NCBI RefSeq assembly: GCF_000058485.1 | Contig: NC_008278.1 | Location: forward strand, 4,024,962 to 4,088,961 | Reading direction: 5' to 3' | Length of the DNA: 64,000 bases | DNA from: Frankia alni ACN14a | Lineage (GTDB): Bacteria > Actinomycetota > Actinomycetes > Frankiales > Frankiaceae | Part shown: one piece after another, positions 16,207 through 25,413 of the stretch | Layout: each line of letters opens with the position of its first letter | Numbering within the stretch: position 1 is the stretch's first letter | Translations under genes and position numbers: made by a program | Notes under the pieces: generated by a model | Told to the model about the DNA's origin: nothing | Databases searched by the model: none | What the model saw: only the letters and a program-made list of their open reading frames with translations

Positions 16207-17808
16207 GTGACCGGCCCCCACACCCCCCGCCGCACCGTGCTCTACCGGGGCGGCCACATCCACACCCCCACCAGCCCCACCGCCACCGCCATGCTCACCG
16301 ACCACGCCACCATCGCCTGGATCGGCTCCGACGACACCGCCGCCACCCTCGACGCCGACACCGTCATCGACCTGCACGGCGCACTGATCACCCCCGCCTT
16401 CGTCGACGCCCACATCCACACCACCGCCACCGGCCTCGCCCTGACCGGCCTCGACCTCACCGCCACCCCCACCCGCACCGCCGCCCTCGACGCCCTGGCC
16501 GCCCACGCCCGCCACCACCGGCACACCACCGTCTTCGGCACCGGCTGGGACGAGACCACCTGGGCCGACCCCACACCCCCCACCGCCGGCGAACTCGACC
16601 GCGCCACCGGCGGCGCCACCGTCTACCTCGCCCGCGTCGACGGACACACCGCCGTGATCTCCACCGCCCTGGCCGCCGCCGCCGACGCCGCCACCCACCC
16701 CGGCTGGCACCCCGACGGCCTCGTCACCGGCCCCGCCCACCACGCCGCCCGCCGCACCGCCGACACCACCCTGACCCCCAGCCAACGCCGCCACGCCTGG
16801 CAGACCACCCGCACCCACGCCGCCGCCCTCGGCATCGCCGCCCTGCACGAGATGGCCGGACCCGACGTCTCCTCCGCCGACGACCTCGCCGGCCTGCTCG
16901 CCCACGCCCGCACCGTCACCGGACCCGACATCGTCGGCTACTGGGCCGGCGACCTGCCCACCGCCGTCGAACTCGGCGCCGCCTGGGGCGGCGACGCCTT
17001 CGTCGACGGATCCCTGGGCTCCCACACCGCCGCCCTGCACACCCCCTACGCCGACCACCCCCACACCCACGGCACCCTGCACCTCGACGCCGACGCCATC
17101 CGCGACGCCGTCTGCGACGCCACCGACGTCGGCCTGCAGACCGGTTTCCACGCCATCGGCGACGCCGCCATCACCACCGTGCTCACCGGCCTCGAAGCCG
17201 CCGCCGCCAAGATCGGCCTCGCCCGCCTCGCCGCCGCCCGCCACCGCCTCGAACACGCCGAGATGACCACCACCGACCACCTCCCACGCCTGGCCGCCCT
17301 CGGCCTCATCGTCAGCGCCCAACCCGCCTTCGACGCCCGCTGGGGCGGCAAACACGGCATGTACGCCACCCGCCTCGGCCCCACCCGCGCCGCCACCATG
17401 AACCCCTACGCCGCCATGACCCGCGCCGGCATCACCCTGGCCTTCTCCTCCGACGCCCCCGTCACCCCCCTGGACCCCTGGGGCGCCATCCGCGCCGCCG
17501 CACACCACCACACCCCCACCGCCCGCATCTCCGCCCGCGCCGCCTTCACCGCCGCCAGCCGCGGCGGCTGGCGCGCCGCCCGCGCCGACGCCGACGGCCA
17601 CGGCATCCTCGCCCCCGGCCACCCCGCCACCTACGCCGTCTGGGACCACCACGGCGACCTCGTCGTCCAGGCCCCCGACACCCGCATCGCCGCCTGGTCC
17701 ACCGACCCCCGCGGTGCCGTCGCCGGCCTGCCCGACCTCACCGGCCCCACCCCCCACTGCCGGCGCACCGTGCTGCGCGGCCGCATCCTGCACGACGCCC
17801 CGCGCTGA
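16207..17808 (+). CDS. Amidohydrolase family 3 protein (YtcJ-like)
   Basis: 533 residues, GTG start. A metal-dependent hydrolase with a composite beta-sandwich and TIM barrel. Seen: ITPAFVDAHIHT (metal-binding HxH), GTGWDETTW, VDGHTAV, FVDGSLGSHTAAL, ETGFHAIGDAA-type block as LQTGFHAIGDAAI, RLEHAEM, then FSSDAPVTPLDPW with the metal/base Asp. This pattern is that of the YtcJ/Nfda-type exoenzymes, whose substrates are mostly unknown. A second, diverged member is at 39268-40803. Third codon positions are almost all C, in keeping with the C-rich plus strand here. Confidence 0.87.
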   Translation: MTGPHTPRRTVLYRGGHIHTPTSPTATAMLTDHATIAWIGSDDTAATLDADTVIDLHGALITPAFVDAHIHTTATGLALTGLDLTATPTRTAALDALAAHARHHRHTTVFGTGWDETTWADPTPPTAGELDRATGGATVYLARVDGHTAVISTALAAAADAATHPGWHPDGLVTGPAHHAARRTADTTLTPSQRRHAWQTTRTHAAALGIAALHEMAGPDVSSADDLAGLLAHARTVTGPDIVGYWAGDLPTAVELGAAWGGDAFVDGSLGSHTAALHTPYADHPHTHGTLHLDADAIRDAVCDATDVGLQTGFHAIGDAAITTVLTGLEAAAAKIGLARLAAARHRLEHAEMTTTDHLPRLAALGLIVSAQPAFDARWGGKHGMYATRLGPTRAATMNPYAAMTRAGITLAFSSDAPVTPLDPWGAIRAAAHHHTPTARISARAAFTAASRGGWRAARADADGHGILAPGHPATYAVWDHHGDLVVQAPDTRIAAWSTDPRGAVAGLPDLTGPTPHCRRTVLRGRILHDAPR

Positions 17809-17965
17809 CCCACCGCGAAACCATCCCCATAGTCGCACACATGTTCGATATCGTCGAGGGGTGAACCACCGCCGCCCGCCCCGCAGCGGCCCACCGGCGC
17901 ACCCCCACCGCACCGCGAGGCCACATCGTCACCACACGTCGCGCCCCCTTCGGGTCAGGGGCGGC

Positions 17966-19870
17966 GTGGTCAGCGCGGCCCGCGTGACAGAAACTGGTCG
18001 GGTGACCCCCACGCCGGCCACCCCCAGCCCCACGGCCCAGGCGGCCGGCGACACCGCCGCCACGCCGACGCCGCCCGCCACCGTCCCCGCCCAACCCCGC
18101 ACCGGCGTCGAGCCGCCACGGGGGAGCGACCCCCCACCCCTCGCACCCGCCGCAACCTCCACCGAACCCGGCCAGCCCGGGGGAGAGCAGCCCGCGCAGG
18201 ACCGGGCCACGGGGGACCGGGCCGCCCGCCGCACCCGCCGGCGCGCCACCCTGCGCCGACGCACCCCACCGGCCCTGGCCGCCCTGCTCGGCGGCGCCCT
18301 GCTCTACCTCGCCACCCCACCGGTCGGCGCCTGGCCCCTGGCACCGGTCGCCGTCACCGTGCTCACCCTCACCGTCCGCGGCCGCCGCCTACGCGCCTCC
18401 TACGCCCTGGGCCTGCTGTTCGGCCTCGCGTTCTGCCTGCCACTGCTGCGCTTCGTCTCCTTCGTCGGCGCCGACGCCTGGATCGCCCTCGCCGTCGCCG
18501 AAGCCGCCATCCTCGCCCTCGTCGCCCCCGCCACCACCCTCGCCTGGCGCCTGCCCGCACCCTGGCTGTGGACCGGCGCCGTCTGGGTCGCCCAGGAGGC
18601 CCTGCGCGGACGCGCCCCCTTCGGCGGCTTCCCCTGGGGCCGGCTCGCCTTCACCCAGTCCGCCAGCCCGCTGACCGGACTCGCCGCCCTCGGCGGCGCA
18701 CCCCTGCTCACCGCCGTCGTCGCCACCACCGGCGCCCTACTCGCCCTCGCCTGCCTGCACGCCCACACCCTCACCCGCACCACCACCACCCGCCGGCGCA
18801 GCGCACCACGACGCCTCGCCCCACCCCTGCTCGGCGCCACCGCCCTCACCCTCGCCGGCCTGCTCGTCCCCCTGCCCACAACCGCCGAACACGGCACCCT
18901 CACCATCGCCGCCATCCAGGGCAACGTCCCCGCCGACGGCGGCATCCACGCCCTCGGCCGCGCCTTCCAGGTCACCGCCAACCACGTCGCCGGCACCCGC
19001 CAACTCGCCGCCGACGTCGCCGCCGGCCGCCGCCCCGCCCCCGACCTCGTCCTGTGGCCCGAGAACTCCTCCGACCTCGACCCCCAGCGCGACCCCACCG
19101 TCGCCGCCGCCCTGCGCGGCGCCGCCCGCACCGCCCGCGCCCCCCTGCTCGTCGGCGCCGTCCTCGACGGCCCCGGCGCCGGCCACGTCCGCAACGCCGG
19201 CATGATCTGGACCGCCGACGGCTTCACCGGCCAGATGTACGTCAAGCAACACCCCGTGCCCTTCGCCGAATACCTCCCCGGCCGCGCCCTGCTCACCCGC
19301 CTCATCGGCCGCTTCGCCGACGACATGCCCAGCGACTTCCTCGCCGGCCACAACCCAGGCGCCCTGCACGTCGCCGGCACCACCATCGGCGACGTCATCT
19401 GCTTCGAAGTCGCCTACGACGACCTCGTCCGCGACACCGTCGACCACGGCGCACAGATCCTCGTCATCCAGACCAACAACGCCTCTTTCGGCCGCAAGGG
19501 CGAAAGCCAGCAGCAACTCGCCATGTCCCGGCTGCGCGCCGTCGAACACGGCCGCGCCACCGTCCAGGTCTCCACCAGCGGCGAAAGCGCCCTCATCGCC
19601 CCCGACGGCACCCTGCTGGCCAAGACCGGCCTCTACGAACCCGGCATCCTCACCGCAGCCCTGCCCCGACGCACCAGCCGAACCCTCGCCGACCGTGCCG
19701 GAATCCTCCCCGAGGCGGTGCTGCTCACCCTCGGCCTGGGCGCCATGATGGCGGGAGTGATCCGCCGCCGAACCCGCCCCACCGGCGACCCGGACCACAC
19801 CGGCACCACCCCGCAGGCACCACGACCCCACGAGACGACACCCACGGTGACGCCCGCCGGGCCGGCCTGA
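17966..19870 (+). CDS. lnt: Apolipoprotein N-acyltransferase
   Basis: About 634 residues from the GTG at 17966 (AGGGG five bases upstream); GTG 17984 and 18002 are alternatives. It adds the third acyl chain to the N-terminal Cys of lipoproteins in the membrane. After a Pro/Thr-rich start and a basic stretch come several membrane segments (LAALLGGALLYLATPP, LGLLFGLAFCLPLLRFVSFV). The nitrilase-like domain starts at IAAIQGNVP; the catalytic set appears as LWPENSSD (Glu), YVKQHPVPFAEYLPGR (Lys) and DVICFEVAYDDLVRD (Cys). The ppm1-like gene follows 32 bp downstream, the arrangement found fused in Mycobacterium tuberculosis Ppm1. One last hydrophobic segment precedes a hydrophilic tail. Confidence 0.92.
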   Translation: MVSAARVTETGRVTPTPATPSPTAQAAGDTAATPTPPATVPAQPRTGVEPPRGSDPPPLAPAATSTEPGQPGGEQPAQDRATGDRAARRTRRRATLRRRTPPALAALLGGALLYLATPPVGAWPLAPVAVTVLTLTVRGRRLRASYALGLLFGLAFCLPLLRFVSFVGADAWIALAVAEAAILALVAPATTLAWRLPAPWLWTGAVWVAQEALRGRAPFGGFPWGRLAFTQSASPLTGLAALGGAPLLTAVVATTGALLALACLHAHTLTRTTTTRRRSAPRRLAPPLLGATALTLAGLLVPLPTTAEHGTLTIAAIQGNVPADGGIHALGRAFQVTANHVAGTRQLAADVAAGRRPAPDLVLWPENSSDLDPQRDPTVAAALRGAARTARAPLLVGAVLDGPGAGHVRNAGMIWTADGFTGQMYVKQHPVPFAEYLPGRALLTRLIGRFADDMPSDFLAGHNPGALHVAGTTIGDVICFEVAYDDLVRDTVDHGAQILVIQTNNASFGRKGESQQQLAMSRLRAVEHGRATVQVSTSGESALIAPDGTLLAKTGLYEPGILTAALPRRTSRTLADRAGILPEAVLLTLGLGAMMAGVIRRRTRPTGDPDHTGTTPQAPRPHETTPTVTPAGPA

Positions 19871-19902
19871 CGGATATGGCCCCCGATCAGGAAAGGAACC
19901 GC

Positions 19903-20733
19903 GTGGATCTCCACCGCGTTGTCGTCTGCGTCCCCACCTACAACGAGCGGGACAACCTCCCGGACACCGCCCGCCGCCTGCGCGCGGCGAACCCGACGGT
20001 CGACCTGCTCGTCATCGACGACGCCAGCCCCGACGGCACCGGGAAGATCGCCGACGAACTCGCCGACAACGACGACCACATCCACGTCCTGCACCGCGAC
20101 GGCAAAGCCGGCCTCGGCACCGCCTACATCGCCGGCTTCACCTGGGCCCTCGACCACGGCTACGACGTCATCGTCGAAATGGACGCCGACGGCTCCCACC
20201 AACCCGAACAGCTACCCCGCCTGCTCGCCGCCCTCGCCCACGCCGACCTCGTCATCGGCTCCCGCTGGGTACCCGGGGGAGAGGTCCGCAACTGGCCCCG
20301 CACCCGCCTGCTGCTCTCCCGCGGCGGAAACATCTACGTCCGCGCCGCCCTCGGCATGCCGCTGCGCGACGCCACCGCCGGCTACCGCGCCTACCGCGCC
20401 GACGTCCTACGCGACCGCGACCTGACCGGCGTCTCCTCCCAGGGCTACTGCTTCCAGGTCGACCTCGCCTGGCAGGCCTGGCGCGCCGGCTACCGCGTCA
20501 CCGAAGTCCCCATCACCTTCGTCGAACGCGAACGCGGCACCTCCAAGATGAGCAACGCCATCGTCGCCGAAGCCTTCTGGCGCGTCGCCTGGTGGGCCGC
20601 CACCACCCGGCGGCGCCGACCAACCCCCCGCACCCCCCACCTCGCGGCCAACCCCACCCCGCGCCAACCCACCACCGACCCCGACGTCCCCGCCGGCCAC
20701 CCCGACAACGTCACCACCAGCCGCGGCGCCTGA
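19903..20733 (+). CDS. ppm1: Polyprenol monophosphomannose synthase
   Basis: 276 residues from the GTG at 19903, chosen because AGGAAAGGAACC stands just before it; an ATG at 19876 is also in frame. A GT2 glycosyltransferase that moves mannose from GDP-mannose to polyprenyl phosphate, the donor for lipoglycans and protein O-mannosylation. Motifs: VCVPTYNERDNL, VIDDASPDGTG, EMDADGSHQPEQL (the DxD), VIGSRWVPGGEV, and the family block ERERGTSKMS. Being next to lnt is the known actinobacterial linkage. The last 45 residues are Pro/Arg/Thr-rich. Confidence 0.93.
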   Translation: MDLHRVVVCVPTYNERDNLPDTARRLRAANPTVDLLVIDDASPDGTGKIADELADNDDHIHVLHRDGKAGLGTAYIAGFTWALDHGYDVIVEMDADGSHQPEQLPRLLAALAHADLVIGSRWVPGGEVRNWPRTRLLLSRGGNIYVRAALGMPLRDATAGYRAYRADVLRDRDLTGVSSQGYCFQVDLAWQAWRAGYRVTEVPITFVERERGTSKMSNAIVAEAFWRVAWWAATTRRRRPTPRTPHLAANPTPRQPTTDPDVPAGHPDNVTTSRGA

Positions 20734-20809
20734 CCACCACCCACACCCTCACCCCTCACCCACCGCAACCACCACATCACCCCCGAACCATCACCTCAGG
20801 CATGCCAAA

Positions 20810-20840
20810 GGGTCGGGCACGTACATCCCGTGCCCGACCC
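20810..20840. terminator. Bidirectional terminator, 12-bp perfect stem
   Basis: GGGTCGGGCACG (20810-20821) and CGTGCCCGACCC (20829-20840) pair perfectly around a 7-nt loop. The hairpin sits between the convergent ppm1 and rbpA genes and can serve both. Confidence 0.85.
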
Positions 20841-20864
20841 CGCAACCGCCGCCAAACAGCCCCG

Positions 20865-21215
20865 CTACGCGGTACGCCGACCCTCACCGGTCCCGCGCAG
20901 CACCGCCAACCGCTCCGCCAGAACCTCCTCCAGATCATCGGTGGTCCGGCGCTCCATCAACATGTCCCAGTGCGTACGCGGCGGCTTCGACTTCTTCGGC
21001 TCAGGCCGCTCACCATCGACGATCACCGACGCCCCACCGCAGACCTTGCACTCCCACACCGACGGCACCTCCGCCTCAGCCGCGAAAGGCATGGTGAACT
21101 GGTGGCCGTTGGGGCAGTCGTAGGACGCCGACTGCCGTGGGGCAAGCTCGGTGCTGCGGTCAGTCTCGTAGGACACTGCACCGAGACGGCTTCCCCGCAG
21201 GATGCGCTCGCCCAT
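20865..21215 (-). CDS. rbpA: RNA polymerase-binding protein RbpA
   Basis: 116 residues from the ATG at 21215, preceded by GGAGGAGTTAT, a strong ribosome-binding site. RbpA binds the sigma factor and the RNA polymerase beta' zipper and stabilises the open complex; it is essential in mycobacteria and found only in actinobacteria. Seen: the start MGERILRGSRLGAVSYE, the zinc ribbon CPNGHQF...WECKVCGG, and the C-terminal sigma-interacting block KPPRTHWDMLMERR followed by LEEVLAERLAVLR. Divergent from the small membrane protein gene at 21312. Confidence 0.96.
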   Translation of the reverse strand: MGERILRGSRLGAVSYETDRSTELAPRQSASYDCPNGHQFTMPFAAEAEVPSVWECKVCGGASVIVDGERPEPKKSKPPRTHWDMLMERRTTDDLEEVLAERLAVLRGTGEGRRTA

Positions 21216-21311
21216 ATAACTCCTCCGAGCGTCGAGACGTGTGCAACTACCCCTCGACAACGTTCTGGCCAGCCGAGACGTTCCCGCCGAGGAAGGACCC
21301 GTAACACAATC

Positions 21312-21737
21312 ATGAACGCGCAGCGTCCCCACCCCACAGCGAAACGCCCCACCCGCCCCATCCGCACCCTGCACACCGCCACCCTCGGCATCACCCGCGC
21401 CACCGTCGGCGCCCTCGTGCTCACCCGCGCCGTGGACACCCTGCGCATCACCGGCGTCGACCGACTCACCGCCACCCGCCTGGCCTGGGTCGCCCGCCTC
21501 GCCGGCATCCGCGATCTCGCCCTCGGCGCCGGCCTGCTCGCCGCGATGACCACCGGCCGCGACACCACCACCTGGCTGTGGGCCGGAATGATCGCCGACG
21601 CCGCCGACGTTTCCGTCTTCGCGACCTCCACCGCCCGCGGCCACCTGCCACCCGCCATCGGCACGATCATGGCCACCGCAGCCCTCGGCGGGGTCGTCGC
21701 CGCGGCCCCCCTGACCCGCACCGGACCAGGGGAGTGA
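21312..21737 (+). CDS. Small predicted membrane protein, unknown function
   Basis: 141 residues from the ATG at 21312. It has hydrophobic stretches [46 protein letters not shown] and [19 protein letters not shown], suggesting three or four membrane segments. The pattern resembles small DUF4267-type membrane proteins, but I cannot confirm the family. The msrB gene follows 71 bp downstream on the same strand. Confidence 0.65.
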   Translation: MNAQRPHPTAKRPTRPIRTLHTATLGITRATVGALVLTRAVDTLRITGVDRLTATRLAWVARLAGIRDLALGAGLLAAMTTGRDTTTWLWAGMIADAADVSVFATSTARGHLPPAIGTIMATAALGGVVAAAPLTRTGPGE

Positions 21738-21808
21738 CCCACCCCACCAGCCCAGCCCGCCGCACCAGCCCACCGGCCGAACCACCCCAGAGAGGACCCC
21801 GTGACGCC

Positions 21809-22249
21809 ATGACCACCAGCGACCACGCCACCGGCACCACCCCCACCGGCCCCAACCCCGCCGACACCGTCAAGACCGACGAGCAGTGGCGCGCCGAACT
21901 CTCCCCCCAGCGCTACGCCATCCTGCGCCAGGCCGCCACCGAACCCCCCTTCACCGGCGCCTACACCTACAGCAAGGAAACCGGCACCTACCGCTGCGGC
22001 GGCTGCGGCGCGGCACTGTTCACCTCCGACACCAAGTACGACTCCGGCTCCGGCTGGCCCAGCTTCACCGAACCCGCCGTCGCCGACGCCGTCGAACTCG
22101 TCGAAGACCGCTCCCACGGCATGGTCCGCACCGAGGTCCGCTGCGCCCGCTGCGGGGGACACCTCGGCCACGTCTTCGACGACGGCCCCGGCCCCACCGG
22201 CCAGCGCTACTGCATGAACAGCCTCGCCCTCGACCTCGACCCACACTGA
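21809..22249 (+). CDS. msrB: Peptide-methionine (R)-S-oxide reductase
   Basis: 146 residues from the ATG at 21809 (AGAGAGGA upstream). Repairs oxidised methionine, reducing the R-sulfoxide. All landmarks are present: [18 protein letters not shown] with the first zinc Cys pair, [25 protein letters not shown] with the second zinc Cys pair, and RYCMNSLAL with the catalytic Cys. Length is typical for a single-domain MsrB. MsrA is not in the window. Confidence 0.95.
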   Translation: MTTSDHATGTTPTGPNPADTVKTDEQWRAELSPQRYAILRQAATEPPFTGAYTYSKETGTYRCGGCGAALFTSDTKYDSGSGWPSFTEPAVADAVELVEDRSHGMVRTEVRCARCGGHLGHVFDDGPGPTGQRYCMNSLALDLDPH

Positions 22250-22339
22250 CCCACCCCGTGGACCGGGTCGCCGCCGGTGCCCCCAACGCACCGGCCGGCC
22301 CACCCACCGACCCTCAGCGCCGCGCCAACCCCGCAGACA

Positions 22340-22560
22340 CACCGCCGGCAACGGCGACGGTCCCGGCTCGGCCAGACAGAAACCCTGCACCAACCGCACC
22401 CCGGCCGCCGCCAGGTAGCGCACCCGCTGCGCCGTCCCCACCCCCTCGGCGACCACCTCACCACCGAGTCATCTCCAGCAACCGCACCAGCGCCCGAACC
22501 CGCCAGCTCCACGTCCAACCCGACCAGCATCGCATCGACGAACCACCACCCCGGCCCACC
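22340..22560 (-). pseudogene. Decayed EAL (c-di-GMP phosphodiesterase) C-terminus
   Basis: On the minus strand one frame reads VVAEGVGTAQRVRYLAAAG then VRLVQGFCLAEPGP, the end of an EAL domain (usual VVAEGVET...LG....QGY.F..P). The preceding part, a helix reading RALVRLLEMTR, is in a different frame, and the part before that (VDAMLVGLD) in yet another. At least two frameshifts and the loss of the EAL motif itself make this a remnant. It lies in the 460-bp gap between msrB and the DUF4262 gene, which has nothing else recognisable. Confidence 0.6.
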
Positions 22561-22712
22561 CGACCCCACCGGAAACCGGGCCAGCGCCCGCGCGCCCCGC
22601 AACCACCCACCCGGCTACAGCCTCACCGGGACGACCCACACCCCCGAAAAACTGTCGGTGCCCCCGCCTACCCTCACCCCCATCCCACCACCGACCCCGG
22701 GGGAGGCACACC

Positions 22713-23237
22713 ATGGAAACCGAACTACAGTTCGACGGGCACCGGCGGCACACCGCCTGGATCCGCGACACCATCCACCGCCACGGCTGGGCCGTCCAGG
22801 CCGTCCTCGCCGAACCCGACACCGGCGAACCCGACCACGCCTACACCATCGGCCTCACCGCGCTGCACCACCCCGAACTGCTCATCGCCGGCCTGCACCC
22901 GCACGACGCAGCCGCCCTGCTCAACCAGCTCGCCACCCGCATCCGCGCCGGCGACCCCCCGCCAGCCGACACCACCCTCGACGACCTCGCACCCCCCAGA
23001 CGCCACCACCTGCTCACCCTCGACGCCGCCGCCAGTGACGAGCTGCTCCTCCACGCCAACGCCCTCTACCAGCACCCCGACGGCCCACCCGTCGCCGCCC
23101 TCCAGATCATCTGGAGTGACCCCACCGGCAGGCTGCCCTGGGAAGCCGGCTGCACCGGCGACGCCACCCACCAGCCCCTCGCCGGCCCACCCCCCGACCC
23201 GCCCCACCGCACCACGGGGGACAGGCCCCACCCCTGA
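22713..23237 (+). CDS. DUF4262 domain protein
   Basis: 174 residues, ATG behind GGGGGAGG. The domain is recognised from HAYTIGLTALHHPELLIAGL near the start and from LQIIWSDPTGRLPWE near residue 135, the conserved end motif of DUF4262. Function unknown; members are small soluble actinobacterial proteins. A Pro-rich tail of about 25 residues follows. Confidence 0.82.
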   Translation: METELQFDGHRRHTAWIRDTIHRHGWAVQAVLAEPDTGEPDHAYTIGLTALHHPELLIAGLHPHDAAALLNQLATRIRAGDPPPADTTLDDLAPPRRHHLLTLDAAASDELLLHANALYQHPDGPPVAALQIIWSDPTGRLPWEAGCTGDATHQPLAGPPPDPPHRTTGDRPHP

Positions 23238-23337
23238 CACCACCCCACCAGCACCGCCGCGGCGCCCTGTCCCCATCGCACCGCCGCCGAGCACGTGCCC
23301 ACCCAGACCACGCCGGGAGAGTCAGACGGCGGGGGAG

Positions 23338-24018
23338 TCAGACGACCGCCATGCCAGCCCCCCGCCGGCGCACCGCGAGCACACTGTCCCGCCGCACCCC
23401 CACCGACCCGTCCGGCCAGCGCGCCGACCGCTCGAACTCCTCACACGCCACCACCTCCCACCCACCCACCGCCAACGCCAACGACGCCAGCACCTCACCC
23501 GCCGACGGCAACACCAGCCCCGAATCACCACAACCCGCATGATCACCATGACCCGCAGGGCCCGCCGCATGCCCAGCCACCAGCAGCATCCCACCCACCA
23601 CCACCGCACCCGCCGCCGCCCGCAGAATCTCCACCCGCGGCAACTCCACCTCCGAATGCAGAAACTGCGCCGACACAAGCTCGAACACCCCCACCGGAAA
23701 CACCACCCCCAGATCCATCCGCCGCCACACCACCCGCCCGTCCACCCCGGCCGCAGCCGCCGACGCCGCCGCCCGGCCCAACGCCACCGCCGACACATCC
23801 ACCCCCGTCACCCGCCACCCACGCCGCGCCAGCCACACCGCATCCCCACCCTCACCACAGCCAAGATCCAACGCACGCCCCGGCGTCAACCCACCCACCA
23901 CCCGCACCAACGCCACATTCGGCTCACCACTCCAGATCTGCGGCGCACCGGCGTACCGCGCATCCCAGAACTCCGCCGCCGACCTCCCACCCGACGCACC
24001 CAACCCCGCCTCCACCAT
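23338..24018 (-). CDS. Class I SAM-dependent methyltransferase
   Basis: About 226 residues from the ATG at 24018 (AAGGGTGG upstream). SAM-binding motif I is ALDLGCGEGGDAVWLA, followed by VTGVDVSAVALGRA; FWDARYAG near the start is common in the thiol/tellurite-type methyltransferase group. The motif after it, FELVSAQFLHSEV, fits the same group. The C-terminal part departs from the family and contains a Gly/His-rich insertion. Substrate not assignable. Confidence 0.82.
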   Translation of the reverse strand: MVEAGLGASGGRSAAEFWDARYAGAPQIWSGEPNVALVRVVGGLTPGRALDLGCGEGGDAVWLARRGWRVTGVDVSAVALGRAAASAAAAGVDGRVVWRRMDLGVVFPVGVFELVSAQFLHSEVELPRVEILRAAAGAVVVGGMLLVAGHAAGPAGHGDHAGCGDSGLVLPSAGEVLASLALAVGGWEVVACEEFERSARWPDGSVGVRRDSVLAVRRRGAGMAVV

Positions 24019-24581
24019 CACGACCACCCTTCACAGCGAACCGGCCGAACGAGACACACCGACCCGCACACCCTCACCCACCACCCCCAGCCACCCCAAC
24101 AAACCTTGCCGACCCGGCAAAACCGACAAGCCAGGGAAGCGACCTCCCAGCAGCCAAAAACCCCACCAACCACTACCCCACCAACCACGCCGATAATGCA
24201 CATTATGTCAAGTAGAGCCGAGCCGACCTCCCCCTCGATCGCATCGCTTCAAATCCGGGACGACAGGCGGCCTCGGCAACGGGATCTTCACTGGGCCCCG
24301 GAACTTCGCCGGCCCGCACAGCCGGCCAGTTTTCCCACGTCCGAGATCCATGATCCATTTTGATCAACTTAGGGCGGCCGCAGTCGAGCACTCACATGTC
24401 GATCATGCGATCGCTCCCCCGCGCCTCAGGTGCGTGTGGATGTTGTGTTTTTGATCTTGATCGTCCGGCATCGTCAACATCGTTGATTATCTTGATGAAG
24501 AGCAATCGGTCGGAAGGTGTCGGGCTCGAGCCAGCGACTCGTTTTCACCTCCCGCCGTCTCGTGTACGCGAGGATCCTGGG
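24019..24581. other. AT-richer spacer with strand-composition switch
   Basis: About 560 bp without a convincing gene, less GC-rich than its surroundings. It holds a 14-bp palindrome ATAATGCACATTAT (about 24193-24206), a stretch ATGATCCATTTTGATCAA near 24348-24365, and copy A of the GTTGATTATCTTG element. By eye the plus strand is C-rich before this point and G-rich after it. The open frame starting at 24360 runs into the phosphotransferase gene but its first 70 codons cover the repeat and look non-coding. Confidence 0.5.
24451..24497 (+). repeat. GTTGATTATCTTG element, copy A
   Basis: TTGATCTTGA, a variable stretch, then GTCAAC-ATC-GTTGATTATCTTGATG. The core GTCAAC/GTTGA(T) is an inverted repeat with a 3-nt centre, and GATCTTG / GATTATCTTG are near-direct repeats at the two ends. 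Three further copies in the same orientation are at 25414, 38422 and 44989. Confidence 0.9.
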
Positions 24582-25331
24582 GTGGGTAGCGAAGAGGAGC
24601 CGTTGCCGGGGAATGTCACGATCGGCGTGGTGCGGGTGGGTGGGACCGTGCGCCGCCCGGTCGGGCCGTGGACGGACGCGGTGGATGCGCTGCTGGAGTA
24701 TCTGCACGCGGTGGGATTCGCCGGTGCCCCGCGCCCGCTGGGGCGAGATGGGCAGGGACGTCAGGTGGTGGAGTACATCCCCGGAGAGGTCGGGGCCGCA
24801 GCCGGCACGTACTCGGCTGTGGAACTGGTCTCGATCGGACGGATGCTGGCGGACCTGCACCGGGCCCTCGCCGGCTTCGTGCCGCCGGCCGGGGCGGTGT
24901 GGAACAGGATCATCCCGCCAGACTCGGAGGACGTCGTCTGCCACAACGACGTCGCGCCGTGGAATCTCGTCAGGTCCGCCCGGGGCTGGACGCTGATCGA
25001 CTGGGACGGGGCCGCGCCCAGTTCCAGGTTGTGGGATCTCGCCTACGCTGCCCAGGCCATGGCCGGCCTGCGCGCCGATCGACCGCAGGCGGAATCGGCT
25101 GTACGGCTGCGTGCCTTCGTCGACGGCTACGGCCTGGAGGAGGCGGCCCGGCCGGCGTTGGCGAGCATGCTGGGCCGGCGCGCCCGGGCGATGTACGACC
25201 TGCTGCGCGACGGCGCCCGACGGCAGCTCCAACCATGGGCCAGGATCTGGACCGAGGACGGCCCCTACTGGCTTGCCAGCGCCGACTACCTGGACGCCCG
25301 AGCCGACCTATCGGCAGCCGCCCTGCGATGA
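24582..25331 (+). CDS. APH-family phosphotransferase between two direct repeats
   Basis: 249 residues from the GTG at 24582 (GAGGATCC upstream). Same family as the protein at 15-872: GGTVRRPVGPWTDAVDALLE and GRDGQGRQVVEYIPGEV align with that protein's start. The catalytic loop is CHNDVAPWNLV (about residue 130) and the metal site LIDWDGAAPSSRLWDLA. Substrate unknown. Codon use has more G at third positions than the genes before 24 kb. Copies A and B of the GTTGATTATCTTG element lie 85 bp before and 83 bp after it, in direct orientation, as if bounding a one-gene cassette. Confidence 0.85.
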   Translation: MGSEEEPLPGNVTIGVVRVGGTVRRPVGPWTDAVDALLEYLHAVGFAGAPRPLGRDGQGRQVVEYIPGEVGAAAGTYSAVELVSIGRMLADLHRALAGFVPPAGAVWNRIIPPDSEDVVCHNDVAPWNLVRSARGWTLIDWDGAAPSSRLWDLAYAAQAMAGLRADRPQAESAVRLRAFVDGYGLEEAARPALASMLGRRARAMYDLLRDGARRQLQPWARIWTEDGPYWLASADYLDARADLSAAALR

Positions 25332-25339
25332 AGCCAGGT

Positions 25340-25366
25340 GCCGGGTGCCGGGTGCCGGGTGCCGCG
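25340..25366. repeat. Tandem 8-bp repeats (GGTGCCGG)
   Basis: GGTGCCGG repeats three to four times just after the phosphotransferase stop. No function evident. Confidence 0.7.
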
Positions 25367-25413
25367 ACGAGAATCCCCCACCCTCGGGTGCGTTCCTGTC
25401 AGGTTGATGGAGA

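Noticed and set aside
24230-24290. tRNA (GCTTCAAATCC resembles a T-loop)
   Set aside because: No acceptor stem, D-loop or anticodon arm can be folded around it.
24000-24600. Replication origin at the strand-composition switch
   Set aside because: No dnaA, dnaN or DnaA boxes nearby; the switch alone cannot support an origin.
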